Shown: positions 35,819 through 48,441 of the stretch, piece by piece
Layout: each line of letters begins with the position of its first letter
Position numbering within the stretch: the stretch's first letter is position 1
Source: Cichorium intybus
Lineage: Eukaryota > Streptophyta > Magnoliopsida > Asterales > Asteraceae
DNA: 64,000 nt
Reading direction: 5' to 3'
NCBI GenBank assembly: GCA_023525715.1
Contig: CM042017.1
Span: 82,303,357 to 82,367,356, forward strand
The notes under the pieces: generated by a model
The model's input: the letters and a program-made list of their open reading frames with translations, nothing else
Databases searched by the model: none
Told to the model about the DNA's origin: nothing
Position numbers and translations under genes: made by a program

Positions 35819-38221
35819 TGTAACGCCAAGACATGTTTTATTATATAATTATAATAAAAGGGCAAAATGGTCATTTTACTTTGGAAGGGTAAATTGGTCT
35901 TTCGGATAGAAAAGTATTTGGTTTGAAATAATATTTTGAGTTTTTGGACTTAAAATGTTATAAAAACTAATTTTTGGTCGTTTTACCGAAAAAGGGTATT
36001 TTGGTCATTTGACCATGTGAAAGACCAAATATGAAAAATATTGTTGGTTGTGGCAAAAATGTAAGAAATGAAAGTTTTATTGTAATAAAACTTGATTTTG
36101 TGGTCAAAGTTCAAGAAATAGAACTTAAGGACCAAAAATGTAAGAAATTTAGGTATAAATAGAGAGTTTGACTCTCTTCTTTGACCAGCCATTGTGCAGC
36201 AACGGGAGGAGCAAGGGGGGTACGATTTCAGCAAGTTCTTGAAGAATTGAAGTGGAAAGTTGGAATCCTAGCTTGGAATTGAAGATTTCTAAGCATAAAA
36301 GGTTAGTAAATTGAATTCTAACCTAAGTTTTGTGTGTGTTCATGATGAACTTTTATAGAAACTGAAATTTATGAATTTCAGTTATGATTATGTGTTTAAA
36401 TTGATGTAATGCTTCCATTAAGTCATGCTAATAAGGACTTAACTCAAGAAAATGGAAGTAGGTTGTTATAAATGATAAAATTGAAGAATTGGGGTTGTTA
36501 AAACTAAAAACCCTAATTCTTAATATGGATGATTGAGGGTGTTTTGATGGTTAAAAACCTTGTTAAAATGTAAGGTTTTAGCCTAGAAACAAACCCCAAA
36601 CGATTAAGATCGAAATTAAGAACTTAAAGGACAAAACAGCAAGCTACAGTGCACAATTCGCGACTGGACATGAAGTCTGCACAGGCGCTGGGCGCGGTGC
36701 GCCCCTATCCAGGCGCGGCGCGCCTGTGGACATACCCTGGACAGAAACTTTGAAATGCTATCTTTTGCGTTGCTTGTCCGATTAAGCTCAAATTTGAACC
36801 ATAGGTGTATTATGGTCCGAAAAGTTTGGGAAAATTTTTAGATTGGGTTTCCGACCCCTCGGGGGCACTGTAGACCGATCCGAATGCCTCGGTGAATAGT
36901 AAAATTCATATAAAGTTAGTAAACGGAAAGTTTATTAACTAGGCATTATTTATAACGATATTGTATTGAACTCTAGTGTATTAGAGTCAATGTAGATGAT
37001 TATTAACCTATTATCATTTGGTAAATAAATGGATAAATAGGTATGGGACAAAATGGTTGTGGTACACGCAAAGGCAAGAAACAACCAAAATTGAAACGCA
37101 GCTAGTATCCAGGTGAGTAATCTCACTGATATCATATGTGATATATGATGATTGATTTGTTACAGGTTGAAACGGCTTCGGGGGACGAAAATGACAAGTA
37201 TAAAATATATGTAAAAGACAATACCAGATAAGTCGTGAGTCATTGCGATGACAAGAACGGAGCTGTGAGTCAATACATATCTATTTACACTATGAAATGA
37301 CAAGACCGGAACCAGCCGTGAGTCAATAAAATGAAATGACAAGACCGGAACCAGCCGTGAGTCAATGAAACTTATATAGACAAGACCGGAACCAGCCGTG
37401 AGCCATGGTTTACTTTGATGAGCCAAACTTATATAGACAACAGCGGGCTAACCCGTGAGTCTAGGCAACAACGGGCTAACCCGTGAGCCACGGCAACAGC
37501 GGGATAACCGTGAGCCATATCTAACCGGTGCAGCCTATATGGCTATGATATTGTTACAGGTACATGGTGCGGCCTTTTGGCTATGATATCGGGTTATTGA
37601 ACCCAGCTGGTGCGGCCTGCGGGCTATGTTTCATATATTGATATTGTTTTGGTGCAGCTTATATAGCTATGATACAGGGTGCGGCTTATTTAGCCATAAT
37701 ATATGATGTAGTCCATTGTGACTAAGAAATATGGGACAGAAATGGTTAGACATGATTTTAGATGCAAATAACTAACGTGGCTTGTTAATTACAGGTCACT
37801 ATGATTCAGCCTGTAGGGCTACATAATAGGATGTGAAATCCTAGACTATATATGGTCAGCCAGTAAGGCTAGGAGTTTGGATTCGAAATCCAGACTGTTA
37901 TATGATTGTATTTTGATACATGTTATTTGCAGATTTGATTACTCACTGAGCTTTATAGCTCACGATATTTGTTACTGTCCCTGCAGGTTAGCATGATACT
38001 GATAGGGGACAAGATAGAGTCTGTGACTTTGAAGTGGGACTCATAGATGCTGTTAGTAGCAGCCTGGCTTTAAAGGAGACATGGTATTTTTATACTCTCC
38101 TTGATACGCTTGTACCCGTTTTTGTTAAAATATACCCCTTTGTTATGGTTTTATGTATATAAACCTTTGTTTAAAATGAAATTTTTTTAGGGGTGTTTTT
38201 GTTTAAAAGCCGGGTGTTACA
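35819..38221 (+). repeat. 5' LTR of the plus gypsy copy
   Basis: TGTAACGCCAAG to GGGTGTTACA. TATAAATA at 36154-36161. GC-rich words gcgctgggcgcggtgcgcc and aggcgcggcgcgcc at 36683-36727. Tandem 'agaccggaaccagccgtgag' units (about 37255-37410, spacing near 44 bp) and cgggctaacccgtgag units (37440-37520). Confidence 0.92.
37255..37520 (+). repeat. Tandem units in the gypsy LTR
   Basis: Three copies of a unit of about 44 bp containing gaccggaaccagccgtgag, followed by three shorter cgggctaacccgtgag-type units. The same array is in the 3' LTR (about 43376-43640). Confidence 0.8.
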
Positions 38222-41200
38222 AGTTGGTATCAGAGCCGAGGTTTAAGTGAACTAGGTGTCTATAGAGTAGATTCCTGTACTTAAACCATTGAGACAGTAG
38301 ACACGATGTATCGTTAGGTGTATATAAATTGTTATTATACATATATAACCTAACTATTGCTAACTTCTAATGTATAAGAAGTACGAGCAGCGAGTATTAT
38401 TGGGAGGAATTTAGGGCGTGCAGCTTACAGAGGCGAACCAGCCCTTTCTCAAGGCTCCATCGAATGAGGGGCAATGAGACAAGTAGCAGAAAATCCACAT
38501 GACAAGCAACAGTAGTTGCTGTGATCAGAGATAAAAATTTGGGTGCTCACCCTGATTGACATTCAAGGTGAAAGAAAAGTAGCTGAGACTACACGAAAAA
38601 GCAGGAAGCGATTAGGGGACGCTTCGGGAGAAGTTACAACAGACTGGGTCCAACCTAAAAGGGAAGGGACCAAAGCAGAGCAGTTATGTATTGTGAGAAG
38701 TGCAGGAAAAGCACTTAGAAAATTGTAGAGTTGAAACTCTACCGTTGACATGCTGAAATTGCAGATGATAGGAGCAGATTGCTCGAGCTTGTTGTATAGG
38801 ACGGAAGTGGTTCCAGCGAGGAACCATAGATCACTTCCTTATGACATACTCACATGCTAAATGTGGAGTAACGGGTGGTGAACCCAGGAAAGAAAGAAGA
38901 AATGGATGGTTAAAAAGGACCAGTGGTGCCTTGATCTTTCCAGCAGATTGTGGAAGAAACTCGTGAGGAGACAGATATGATCTCCGATGTAAATGTTTTG
39001 AATATAACTTCGTGTATGTTATATTTGATCCATGAAGCTATGCTTTGGATCGGTGACACTGATGTCGTGATTGGATATTTCATCAACGATTATGGATGAA
39101 ATTTTGGAAGTAGCTATAGTAAATAGCAAATATGTTCTAGATATTGAACACCAGGTAGTCTGCCTAGGATTTACGGGACCCTTTTCCCTATGAATCTGAA
39201 GCCGATGACTACCAGTGAAATTGAAGCAGTTGTGCTTATGAATTAGTTAGCAAATGAATTATGCTAACGTGAATTGTAGAAATAAGAACAGTATGGTTCT
39301 TGAAACAGAAATGAAACGGGTGAAAATCCATGGTAAATGACCATTGTTGAGAATACCGGTTATTTTCCTTTGCTTATACTCGGAAAAGAGTTAGTAAAGG
39401 AATGATTTTGTAGTTGGCATACGTGGTATGGGCCAAGCTAAATAAAGCAGTGATAGTAGTGTATTACTTTAAATAAATTCTCGGATGTTTCTTTTGAAAA
39501 GAACTTCCAGGATTTTTGCCAGATTGGCAAGAAAAGCTTATGATTAAGCGGGTCTTGGGAGTTGTTCCTGTAATCTAGGCTCTGTGTTGATTGGCCTCTG
39601 CAGAGATGGCAGAGTGGTAAAACAATTGAAAGAAATTGTTTTTGAATTTGGAGCATATGGCTAAATGTGTCATCATGTGGGGAACTATCTGTTTGAAAAG
39701 AAGAAAGATAAGTTAATGTGTATGTATATTGACTACTGAGAATATGATATTCTCGAAACCAGACTGAATATGAAGTACATTGTACCAGATGTTGGAGTTA
39801 CTTCACTGAGTTAAGTGATTTGTAAAATTTTCCAAGTATGAAAATTTGGCTAAAAGGAGCTTTATATTCTTTGGGCATGTTAGTAATGCCAGAGATGATA
39901 AAGTAGTTCTAGTGGAAATGATGTGATAAAACTGGAACCGCCTGAGGAATCTGACTGAAATTGTAGTTCCTTGGATTGGCGGTTTATTATAGGAGAGTTG
40001 TAGAAAACTGCTCCTCGATTGCTGGTTAGCTGACTAAAGTTGACCAAGAAAAGTGGAAAAGTTTGGGTGGTAGAAAGGCCACAGATATCTTGTAAAGGTT
40101 TGAAACAAACCTTGTGTGAAACTCCGGTGTTAGCATTATTGCTAAGCGAAGAAGAAAAACTGGATTATGGAAATACATCCAGAGTTGACTTTGGATACAT
40201 GATATTGCAGTGGCAATTATGAATTTGACATTGAAGCTTTGGAGACACTACTGATGTGGTGTAAAGCTTACTGTTTATATGGATCATATAAGTTTGAAGT
40301 ACTTAGTTGATCAAAAAGAAGCTAAACATGAGATAGCAAAAATAGATGAGTTACTTAAAGATTTCGGTTATAAAATCTTGTACTATCTTGGCAAGGCAGA
40401 TGTGATTATAGATGCCTTGAATTAGAAAGAGTATCTTTTGAAAGATACAACCACATGCGTGAGTGTGGCGAATTGATTTCCTGAGTTGATTCGGGAAGCA
40501 CAAGAAGAAATGTGCAGGTTTGAAAATGTGAAAAGTGAATGAATGATTAGCTATTGAAAGAAGCTAGTTAGAAACTCACAGCGATTGAAAACCCTTGGTG
40601 GTTATGTATGTGAGTTTCAAAGCAAAACGAGATATGAAAATTTACCCTTAAAAGACGTATATTTGGGTAGATATGCAGAATGCCCGGGGTAGTACCAAAC
40701 TGTGTAGAATGATATAACCTATGTATTGGTGACCGGGGCTAAAGAAAGACATTGAAAGACATGTGAAAAGTGTTTGACTTGTGGGTAACTACAGTTAAAT
40801 CATTAGAAAGATACGGAAAATTTAACCGTTATGGATCCCAAAGAAGAAATGGGACGAAATTATCATAGACTTTGTAATAAAGTCTTTGCAAGTACCGCAT
40901 GGGTATGACACCATATGGGAAATTGTAGGTTGATTGATGAAATCAGTGTAGATTTATACTGACTAAAGAAGAAATTAAGAGCGGAAAAGTAGTGAAAAAC
41001 TACATAGAAAAAGAAAATCGTTGACGTGCACTACAAGTGGCGACTGTATCGGATCGAAACACTAGAAGTATTTGCTGAATTTAACATTAATTCCTAGAAT
41101 TGATAGTTCAAAAGTACTAGTAAGTACTGTATAGGAATTGCAGAAATGATAGACGAGGCGAGAAAATGATGCAGACTCTAGAAGATGTGCTTGAAAATTG

Positions 41201-41939
41201 CACAGCAGACCTTAGTGGAAGATGAGAAGATCGCCTATCTTTGGTAGAACCCGTAGATGATAATAGTTTTAGTACTAGTATTTAGATGACTCGTATAATG
41301 CATAGTATAGAATACCGTGTTATCCTTCGATTTATAGGATTGAAGATGTGGAACAGCCGTTGGCTAGATCCTAGACGGTGATACAAGTTAAAAAGAAGAC
41401 TTGATAAATACGAGAAAATTGAAAAATGACTAAGAAGCAGTAACGGTAGTACATGAACCATAGAGTAAAACCGTTGCAATTCCAGATGAGGAATGTCGGG
41501 GTAATCAAAAGATCCTACGGAAAGACTAGAAATTGAGGTGGGACAAAAGGGAAAGTTGAGTCCTTGTATATTGGACCTTTCCATATGTTCCACAAAGTAA
41601 GAATTTTGGTGTACTGAACGAAGTTTTGTGATGAACTTCAAGATAATTGTAATGTTTTCTATGGGTCTCATGGTTCTGAGAACATAGATTGATAAATGCT
41701 AACGAATCCCTCATGTTGAAATGAGGAAGATAAGTGATTAAGGTGCCCGGGACAACCGGAGGAGTGATATGAGAGTGGTGATATAACCACAAGATAAGAA
41801 GATTAGTATGGTTAAGTGCTTAGACAATACCATAAAAGGTTTCCATATGATATGGGAAACCGGAATTGTAACGAGAAAAAAATACCTTCGCTTGATAGTA
41901 TGATTTCGGGGACGAAATCTTTTGAAGGAGGGGAGAATT
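38222..41939 (+). pseudogene. Degenerate gypsy gag-pol (plus copy)
   Basis: Order recognisable from shattered frames: RT N-terminal motif near 39480-39560 (PDV.FE..FQ.F), RT thumb/connection about 39810-40060 (VKFSKYE...FFGHV, then a TEI segment), RNase H about 40080-40440 (LKQTLCETPVLAL, SRVDFGYM, KADVI..ALN), integrase zinc finger about 40680-40790 (PGSTK...YWWPGLKKDIERHVKS), integrase core end about 41169-41260 (MQTLEDVLENC) and a C-terminal block (YIGPFHMF, about 41568). Stops and frame changes occur every few dozen codons, including in-place stops in both family copies. The RT palm motif is not found. Probably chromovirus-like (Tekay/Del) from LTR/PPT wording, not proven. Confidence 0.8.
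38225..38237 (+). other. tRNA-iMet primer site of the plus gypsy copy
   Basis: TGGTATCAGAGCC three bases after the LTR end. Confidence 0.93.
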
Positions 41940-44344
41940 TGTAACGCCAAGACATGTTTTATTATATAATTATAATAAAAGGGCAAAATGGTCATTTTAC
42001 TTTGGAAGGGTAAATTGGTCTTTCGGATAGAAAAGTATTTGGTTTGAAATAATATTTTGAGTTTTTGGACTTAAAATGTTATAAAAACTGATTTTTGGTC
42101 GTTTTACCGAAAAAGGGTATTTTGGTCATTTGACCATGTGAAAGACCAAATATGAAAAATATTGTTGGTTATGGCAAAAATGTAAGAAATGAAAGTTTTA
42201 TTGTAATAAAACTTGATTTTGTGGTCAAAGTTCAAGAAATAGAACTTAAGGACCAAAAATGTAAGAAATTTAGGTATAAATAGAGAGTTTGACTCTCTTC
42301 TTTGACCAGCCATTGTGCAGCAACGGGAGGAGCAAGGGGGGTACGATTTCAGCAAGTTCTTGAAGAATTGAAGTGGAAAGTTGGAATCCTAGCTTGGAAT
42401 TGAAGATTTCTAAGCATAAAAGGTTAGTAAATTGAATTCTAACCTAAGTTTTGTGTGTGTTCATGATGAACTTTTATAGAAACTGAAATTTATGAATTTC
42501 AGTTATGATTATGTGTTTAAATTGATGTAATGCTTCCATTAAGTCATGCTAATAAGGACTTAACTCAAGAAAATGGAAGTAGGTTGTTATAAATGATAAA
42601 ATTGAAGAATTGGGGTTGTTAAAACTAAGAACCCTAATTCTTAATATGGATGATTGAGGGTGTTTTGATGGTTAAAAACCTTGTTAAAATGTAAGGTTTT
42701 AGCCTAGAAACAAACCCCAAACGATTAAGATCGAAATTAAGAACTTAAAGGACAAAACAGCAAGCTACAGTGCACAATTCGCGACTGGACATGAAGTCTG
42801 CACAGGCGCTGGGCGCGGTGCGCCCCTATCCAGGCGCGGCGCGCCTGTGGACAGACCCTGGACAGAAACTTTGAAATGCTATCTTTTGCGTTGCTTGTCC
42901 GATTAAGCTCAAATTTGAACCATAGGTGTATTATGGTCTGAAAAGTTTGGGAAAATTTTTAGATTGGGTTTCCGACCCCTCGGGGGCACTGTAGACCGAT
43001 CCGAATGCCTCGGTGAATAGTAAAATTCATATAAAGTTAGTAAACGGAAAGTTTATTAACTAGGCATTATTTATAACGATATTGTATTGAACTCTAGTGT
43101 ATTAGAGTCAATGTAGATGATTATTAACCTATTATCATTTGGTAAATAAATGGATAAATAGGTATGGGACAAAATGGTTGTGGTGCACGCAAAGGCAAGA
43201 AACAACCAAAATTGAAACGCAGCTAGTATCCAGGTGAGTAATCTCACTGATATCATATGTGATATATGATGATTGATTTGTTACAGGTTGAAACGGCTTC
43301 GGGGGACGAAAATGACAAGTGTAAAATATATGTAAAAGACAATACCAGATAAGCCGTGAGTCATTGCGATGACAAGAACGGAGCTGTGAGTCAATACATA
43401 TCTATTTACACTATGAAATGACAAGACCGGAACCAGCCGTGAGTCAATAAAATGAAATGACAAGACCGGAACCAGCCGTGAGTCAATGAAACTTATATAG
43501 ACAAGACTGGAACCAGCCGTGAGCCATGGTTTACTTTGATGAGCCAAACTTATATAGACAACAGCGGGCTAACCCGTGAGTCTAGGCAACAGCGGGCTAA
43601 CCCGTGAGCCACGGCAACAGCGGGATAACCCGTGAGCCATATCTAACCGGTGCAGCCTATATGGCTATGATATTGTTACAGGTACATGGTGCGGCCTTTT
43701 GGCTATGATATCGGGTTATTGAACCCAGCTGGTGCGGCCTGCGGGCTATGTTTCATATATTGATATTGTTTTGGTGCAGCTTATATAGCTATGATACAGG
43801 GTGCGGCTTATTTAGCCATAATATATGATGTAGTCCATTGTGACTAAGAAATATGGGACAGAAATGGTTAGACATGATTTTAGATGCAAATAACTAACGT
43901 GGCTTGTTAATTACAGGTCACTATGATTCAGCCTGTAGGGCTACATAATAGGATGTGAAATCCTAGACTATATATGGTCAGCCAATAAGGCTAGGAGTTT
44001 GGATTCGAAATCCAGACAGTTATATGATTGTATTTTGATACATGTTATTTGCAGATTTGATTACTCACTGAGCTTTATAGCTCACGATATTTGTTACTGT
44101 CCCTGCAGGTTAGCATGATACTGATAGGGGACAAGATAGAGTCCGTGACTTTGAAGTGGGACTCATAGATGCTGTTAGTAGCAGCCCGGCTTTAAAGGAG
44201 ACATGGTATTTTTATACTCTCCTTGATACGCTTGTACCCGTTTTTGTTAAAATATACCCCTTTGTTATGGTTTTATGTATAGAAACCTTTGTTTAAAATG
44301 AAATTTTTTTTAGGGGTGTTTTTGTTTAAAAGCCGGGTGTTACA
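41940..44344 (+). repeat. 3' LTR of the plus gypsy copy
   Basis: Preceded by the purine tract gaaggaggggagaatt. Differs from the 5' LTR at a small number of sites, mostly transitions. TATAAATA at 42275-42282. Confidence 0.92.
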
Positions 44345-44600
44345 TGCACTTCTGAGTTCAGAAAGTAACTAGGTCATTTGGACATAGCTAAGCTTGGCTT
44401 GGGTGTTTGAAATCTTGTTTTGAGGTAGGCAGATAGAAATTAGTTCCTCCGACTATAGCTGTGACACTATTAGTTGGTAATCTCTCATCTAGGCTAACCA
44501 CGTAGCTCCTGTGGATCGACCCTGACTCCACTATACTAGTGAATGTTAGGTTATTTCTTATTTTTGACCGCATGACGACCTCTGCGTGCACGTCACACGC

Positions 44601-44956
44601 GCCTACGTCGCCGCAAGAACTGAATTGTTACAGCCCCCACAAGAAATTGCTTTCTTCGAGTAACGAACCCTTGACTGTAGTTTTGAAATCGCCTGCTGGA
44701 TGTGGATGCTGCCATTGCTGATACCAACTACTGAGTTTTAGGTGATCAGCAAATTGTTTTCCTCAATTCAACTTCTCATCTTCCTAATATTCTGATAAGG
44801 CATTATAGTTGAATATGTCTCACTGTCTTCTGATTTTGAGTTCATAAATTGTCATTTCTCTTAAGATTTTCGGAATTTGATTTTCTAAAATGAATTTTCG
44901 GAATTTTTTTTAATGAAGGTTTCGAAAATTCTCTTCAGAAGTTCCGAATCAGAATC
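44601..44956 (-). other. Internal segment of the outer element, between nest and solo LTR
   Basis: The minus strand is open from an ATG at 44713-44715 to the Athila target site. Its short flanks contain repeated 'ttttcggaatt' words that also occur at 48460-48500. No domain is recognised. Confidence 0.5.
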
Positions 44957-47900
44957 TGTCACACCCCCAAACCACAATGGCGGAATCGTCTGAGGACGGC
45001 ACGGGACATAGCATCACAACCATTGCATACATTGAATCATAAGTAGATAACAACCATCATACATTATAATTGGAAAGTTACATTGTTCAAACGGTATTGT
45101 TTCAACCCAATTACAGTATGATAATGAAATAAGTAAAAGAGACGTCTTCGAGTCCCATTCCAAGAGGTTAGTCGGACCTGACTAATTGTTACCTGAGAAT
45201 ACAAGTAGTTTGAAAAAGTGTCAACATTACGTTGGTGAGTTCATAAGATTTTTGTATGAGAAAATCCATAGTCCTTTTTCCTTGTAAAGAGATAGTGTTT
45301 GAAAGCAGAAAATCCAATATTTTCTTATAAGTGAGTCGTAGTCTTAAAACCCAAAGACCGAAAATGTATACGTGTTTCTATACTTGAAAACAGTATTGCA
45401 TAGTCTTATTCTTGTACGAAACCATGTAAATACATGTTTATTCGTAGTTTAATTATAGATCTGATTCCGTAAAACCTTTACGTAGGTAAAATCGTACTTT
45501 TATTTATATCTGGATAAAATGTAGTTTTAATTTCTATAAAACTTGTATGTATAAGTAAAACCATACTTATATTTGTAACTTGTTAGAATGTAGTTTTAAT
45601 ACCATAAAACTCGTATGTATATGTAAATCGTACTTATGTTCATATCTTAATGAAATGTAGTTTTAATTTCCATAAAACCAGTGTGTATAAGTAAAACCAT
45701 ACTTATATTTGTAACTTGTTAGAATGTAGTTTTAATACCATAAAACTCGTATGTATAAGTAAAACCGTACTTATATTTGTATCTTGATAAAATGTGATTT
45801 TAATCCCATAAAACCCGTATGTATAAGTAAAAACCATACTTATATTTTGTGTAGAGCAACATGTAGTTTTATACTTACATAAAAGTATTTGAATATGTTT
45901 TTCCCCAAACTAAGGATATTCATTGTCGTTCATGTGAGTTATTATAACCTTGCTATGACTAATATGTGGGCTTGTCACGACGTTCTTCAGGCGTCGTAAT
46001 GTTAAGACATTTGTCACCCCAGACCTGCCGGTCTAGTTGTAGCTAGCAGCTTAGGTGCGGGATTGTCAGTCCCGTATAGATCTATACACAACTATCTCGC
46101 TCATGAATGTTTAAGGTTATAATCCAGGACTTAGTGCGTACATCTTTCAGTACTGTGAAGAAATGTCTCACATAACCACCCAACGTGATGTTTTATCCTA
46201 GTTCGTACTGAAATGAAAACCTTTTTGTATTTGTAATTATCAAAATATACTCATGATAATTATTGTGTAAAACCTTGCTTGTAAATGTAGTGAAAACTCC
46301 TTTGTATTCGTAATTTTCAAAATGTCCATGATAATTATAGTATGTAAATATATTGAAAACTCCTTTACGTTTGTAATTATCAAGTTGTCCATGATAATTA
46401 TAGTATGTAACAATTATATATTTATATAATTATCTTTAGTATTTCTGTCGTATCTTTGTCGTTCGTTCCATAAATTATACCCATTATAATTTATATAAAT
46501 GTTTTCGTTGTGTTAACGTATTTAAGCCTAAAAGATGTCAATGAGTTGAAAAGTATAATTTCTTACATCTAAGGCACTAAATATACTAATAAAATAGATT
46601 TAAAGTTTATCAACATGTCATGGCAAAAAATTTGTTTGAGTCATCTTACATAAGTGATGGCAAAATTTTAAATCTTGTCATTTTGTCAAAATGATGGTAA
46701 TCTTCCCAAATGGTCATATTTCATACACATTATTTTGAATATAGTCATTTTTGTTTAAAATACCAACTTCCTTGTAAAAATATCATTTCCCAAGTTTATT
46801 ATGACGTTATAAGTCTAAATAGTCGTTATCACGTCAAATTGACGTGCTTTTTATAAATCACTAGAAAAGTCGTATTTCCGGTCACAAAAACATACTATTC
46901 CTATAATAGTCTATTTTTAGTATACCGTTGTAATAATCATATTTTTTACGAACAATAACGAAATAACTTATTTAGATGATTATAAATAACATCTTTTAAG
47001 ATATTTCCCACAAAAATAGTGTAATAACTTGGTTATAACCATTTTTGTTAGAGAATAGTGTTTCCGGTTACAAAAACGTAGTTTTTACTAGTTTTCGTTT
47101 TTATGACGTTTATATTAAAGATGAAAATGAGGGGTATGAACTCACAAAAATGGTGTAATAACTTGGTTATAACATGTAAACTTGTATTTTCCCCCTAAAA
47201 GTTTAGAAAAGATGAAAATGAGGGGTATGAACTCACCCTTGATGCGTGCTTTGCTTAGAAACAAGGTAGTTCTTGCGGGATTTATGGTAGAAGGCAAGAT
47301 CTAAGCTTTGTAGCTCGAAGGACCATTGGACAAAACTATTACCCAATAGTTTTACATTGATGTTAGTGTGTGTAAATGAAATAAAACTTATGTAATAGTG
47401 CTTAAAATCAGTAGATGAAGTGGCTTACCAAGAATGAGATGTTTTACTCTTGAAATGGTGCAAGATGGTGGTGGTTTGTGGTGGCTTGAGGTGGTGGCGG
47501 GTTGAAGATGTGGTGGTGGTGTATGTGTGCCGATTTTGGAGAGAAGAAGGAGAAGAGAGCTTGGGTGGATGGTGTTCAAATGAAGTCTTCCTAGTTTGTT
47601 ACGGATTTAAGTTAGATTTTAGTTTGATTTTCTTGCATTATTTTATTATAGGCTTCATTATATCCTAGATCATGAATAGTAAGCCTTGGATTGCATGGGG
47701 AGAAGGTGTCCAGCCGATGGGGGGTAGGGGGTGGGGTGGGGTGGTTTAGTTTTTATAAAAATGGAAATTTTATTATATAAATATGTGATTTTTATAAAAT
47801 CGTAAGACGTTTTAGTGAAATTTTGTGAGTTTTTGACGAAACAAACTTCTAAATAATTATTTTGTATAAAAACATTGTCAAACATTTATTTTGATTGAAT

Positions 47901-48441
47901 TATAACTCGTTAGACGTTGAAATACGCGTTTAAGCGCAGTATTCTTCCGATTTCGCGATTTTTGGCATTTTACCGAAAATTGTATTTGGCTTTGAAATTA
48001 AATACTAGATAGTATTACGTTCCATAATATATGATTTGTTATTCCATATTTGATGTTTAAGGCACCACATTTTGTATTTTGAGTCTAAACCCTGTGTACA
48101 TTTATCCGTTCACAGCGATTTAATTGTTGTAACTTTCACATACGAATTCCGTTTTCGACGTTCTATATATCCACGGGTTCGTATTTACGAGTATATCGTT
48201 TTATGAATATTATTATTCTCAAAATAATAATTGTACGATTATTGAATTTTTACGCTACAGTTGTTTACTGTTCGTATTTTCGACGTTTAATCGATAATTG
48301 TTTTGAGTTAGCGTACGTGGTATTATAATATCTAATAATACATCGTAATATCATGGAAAAATTACTTTTCAACATATGGTTTAACGTACGCTCCGTTTGA
48401 CTACAGTTGACTTTTGTTGACCAAAATTTACAATTGTCACA
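44957..48441 (-). repeat. Probable solo LTR (about 3.5 kb)
   Basis: Plus strand runs from TGTCACACCC to AATTGTCACA, so both ends carry a tgtgaca inverted word (minus strand TGTGACAATT...GGGTGTGACA), the usual form of a gypsy LTR. No primer site, purine tract or second copy is in the window. The adjacent five bases (GAATC and ATGTT) do not match as a target duplication, so recombination between elements or flank decay is possible. It contains two minisatellites. The GGT-rich stretch at 47460-47560 is compositional. Confidence 0.6.
45480..45880. repeat. 68-bp minisatellite
   Basis: The word tagttttaat recurs at about 45522, 45591, 45659, 45726, 45793 and 45861, a period of 67-69 bp; units also share 'gtatgtataagtaaaacc' and 'acttatatttgtaac'. 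A second array with 'catgataattatagtatgtaa' lies at 46250-46415 (spacings 75 and 63). Confidence 0.85.

Larger units (their letters stand above)
35819..44344 (+). mobile_element. Decayed Ty3/gypsy element, plus copy
   Basis: LTRs 35819-38221 (2403 bp) and 41940-44344 (2405 bp), nearly identical. Target duplication TGTAC/TGCAC; the intact 5' Athila LTR reads tgtac at this site. Primer site 38225-38237, purine tract 41924-41939. Young by LTR identity yet carrying an old, broken pol. Confidence 0.92.
16444..44595 (+). mobile_element. Athila-like Ty3 element, nested and twice interrupted in its 3' LTR
   Basis: Perfect 5-bp duplication CACGC (16439-16443 and 44596-44600). The 5' LTR is 16444-17546. 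The tRNA-Asp primer site is at 17552-17569. Two long reading frames, the conserved hairpin-plus-PPT end and a 3' LTR starting at 21897 follow. The 3' LTR is assembled from 21897-21945, 35011-35818 and 44350-44595. Without insertions the element is about 6.56 kb (internal 4350 bp). It has no protease, RT or integrase, so it is a non-autonomous member of the Athila group. LTR differences seen by eye are few and mainly transitions, so it is recent. Confidence 0.9.
21897..44595 (+). repeat. 3' LTR of the Athila element, in three pieces
   Basis: Pieces 21897-21945 (49 bp), 35011-35818 (808 bp) and 44350-44595 (246 bp) add up to 1103 bp, the exact 5' LTR length. Joints lie at duplicated target sites CTGTT (21941-21945 and 35006-35010) and TGTAC/TGCAC (35814-35818 and 44345-44349). 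One of the two GC-rich promoter words has lost a CpG by transition relative to the 5' LTR. Confidence 0.93.

Noticed and set aside
41282..41671. 129-codon minus frame in the plus gypsy element (relative near 24834-25124)
   Set aside because: Antisense to the decayed integrase C-terminal region, with no domain of its own.
44718..44731. Second primer-site-like word (minus TGGTATCAGCAATGG) inside the outer element
   Set aside because: It lacks the gag-c part of the iMet site and no LTR end lies next to it; the true site is 49277-49289.
45480..45880. Regularly spaced repeats resembling an array of repeats and spacers
   Set aside because: Units are contiguous 68-bp copies with no unique spacers in a plant genome; a minisatellite, not CRISPR.
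47388..47668. GGT-rich open frames on both strands in the solo LTR
   Set aside because: Low-complexity composition only.
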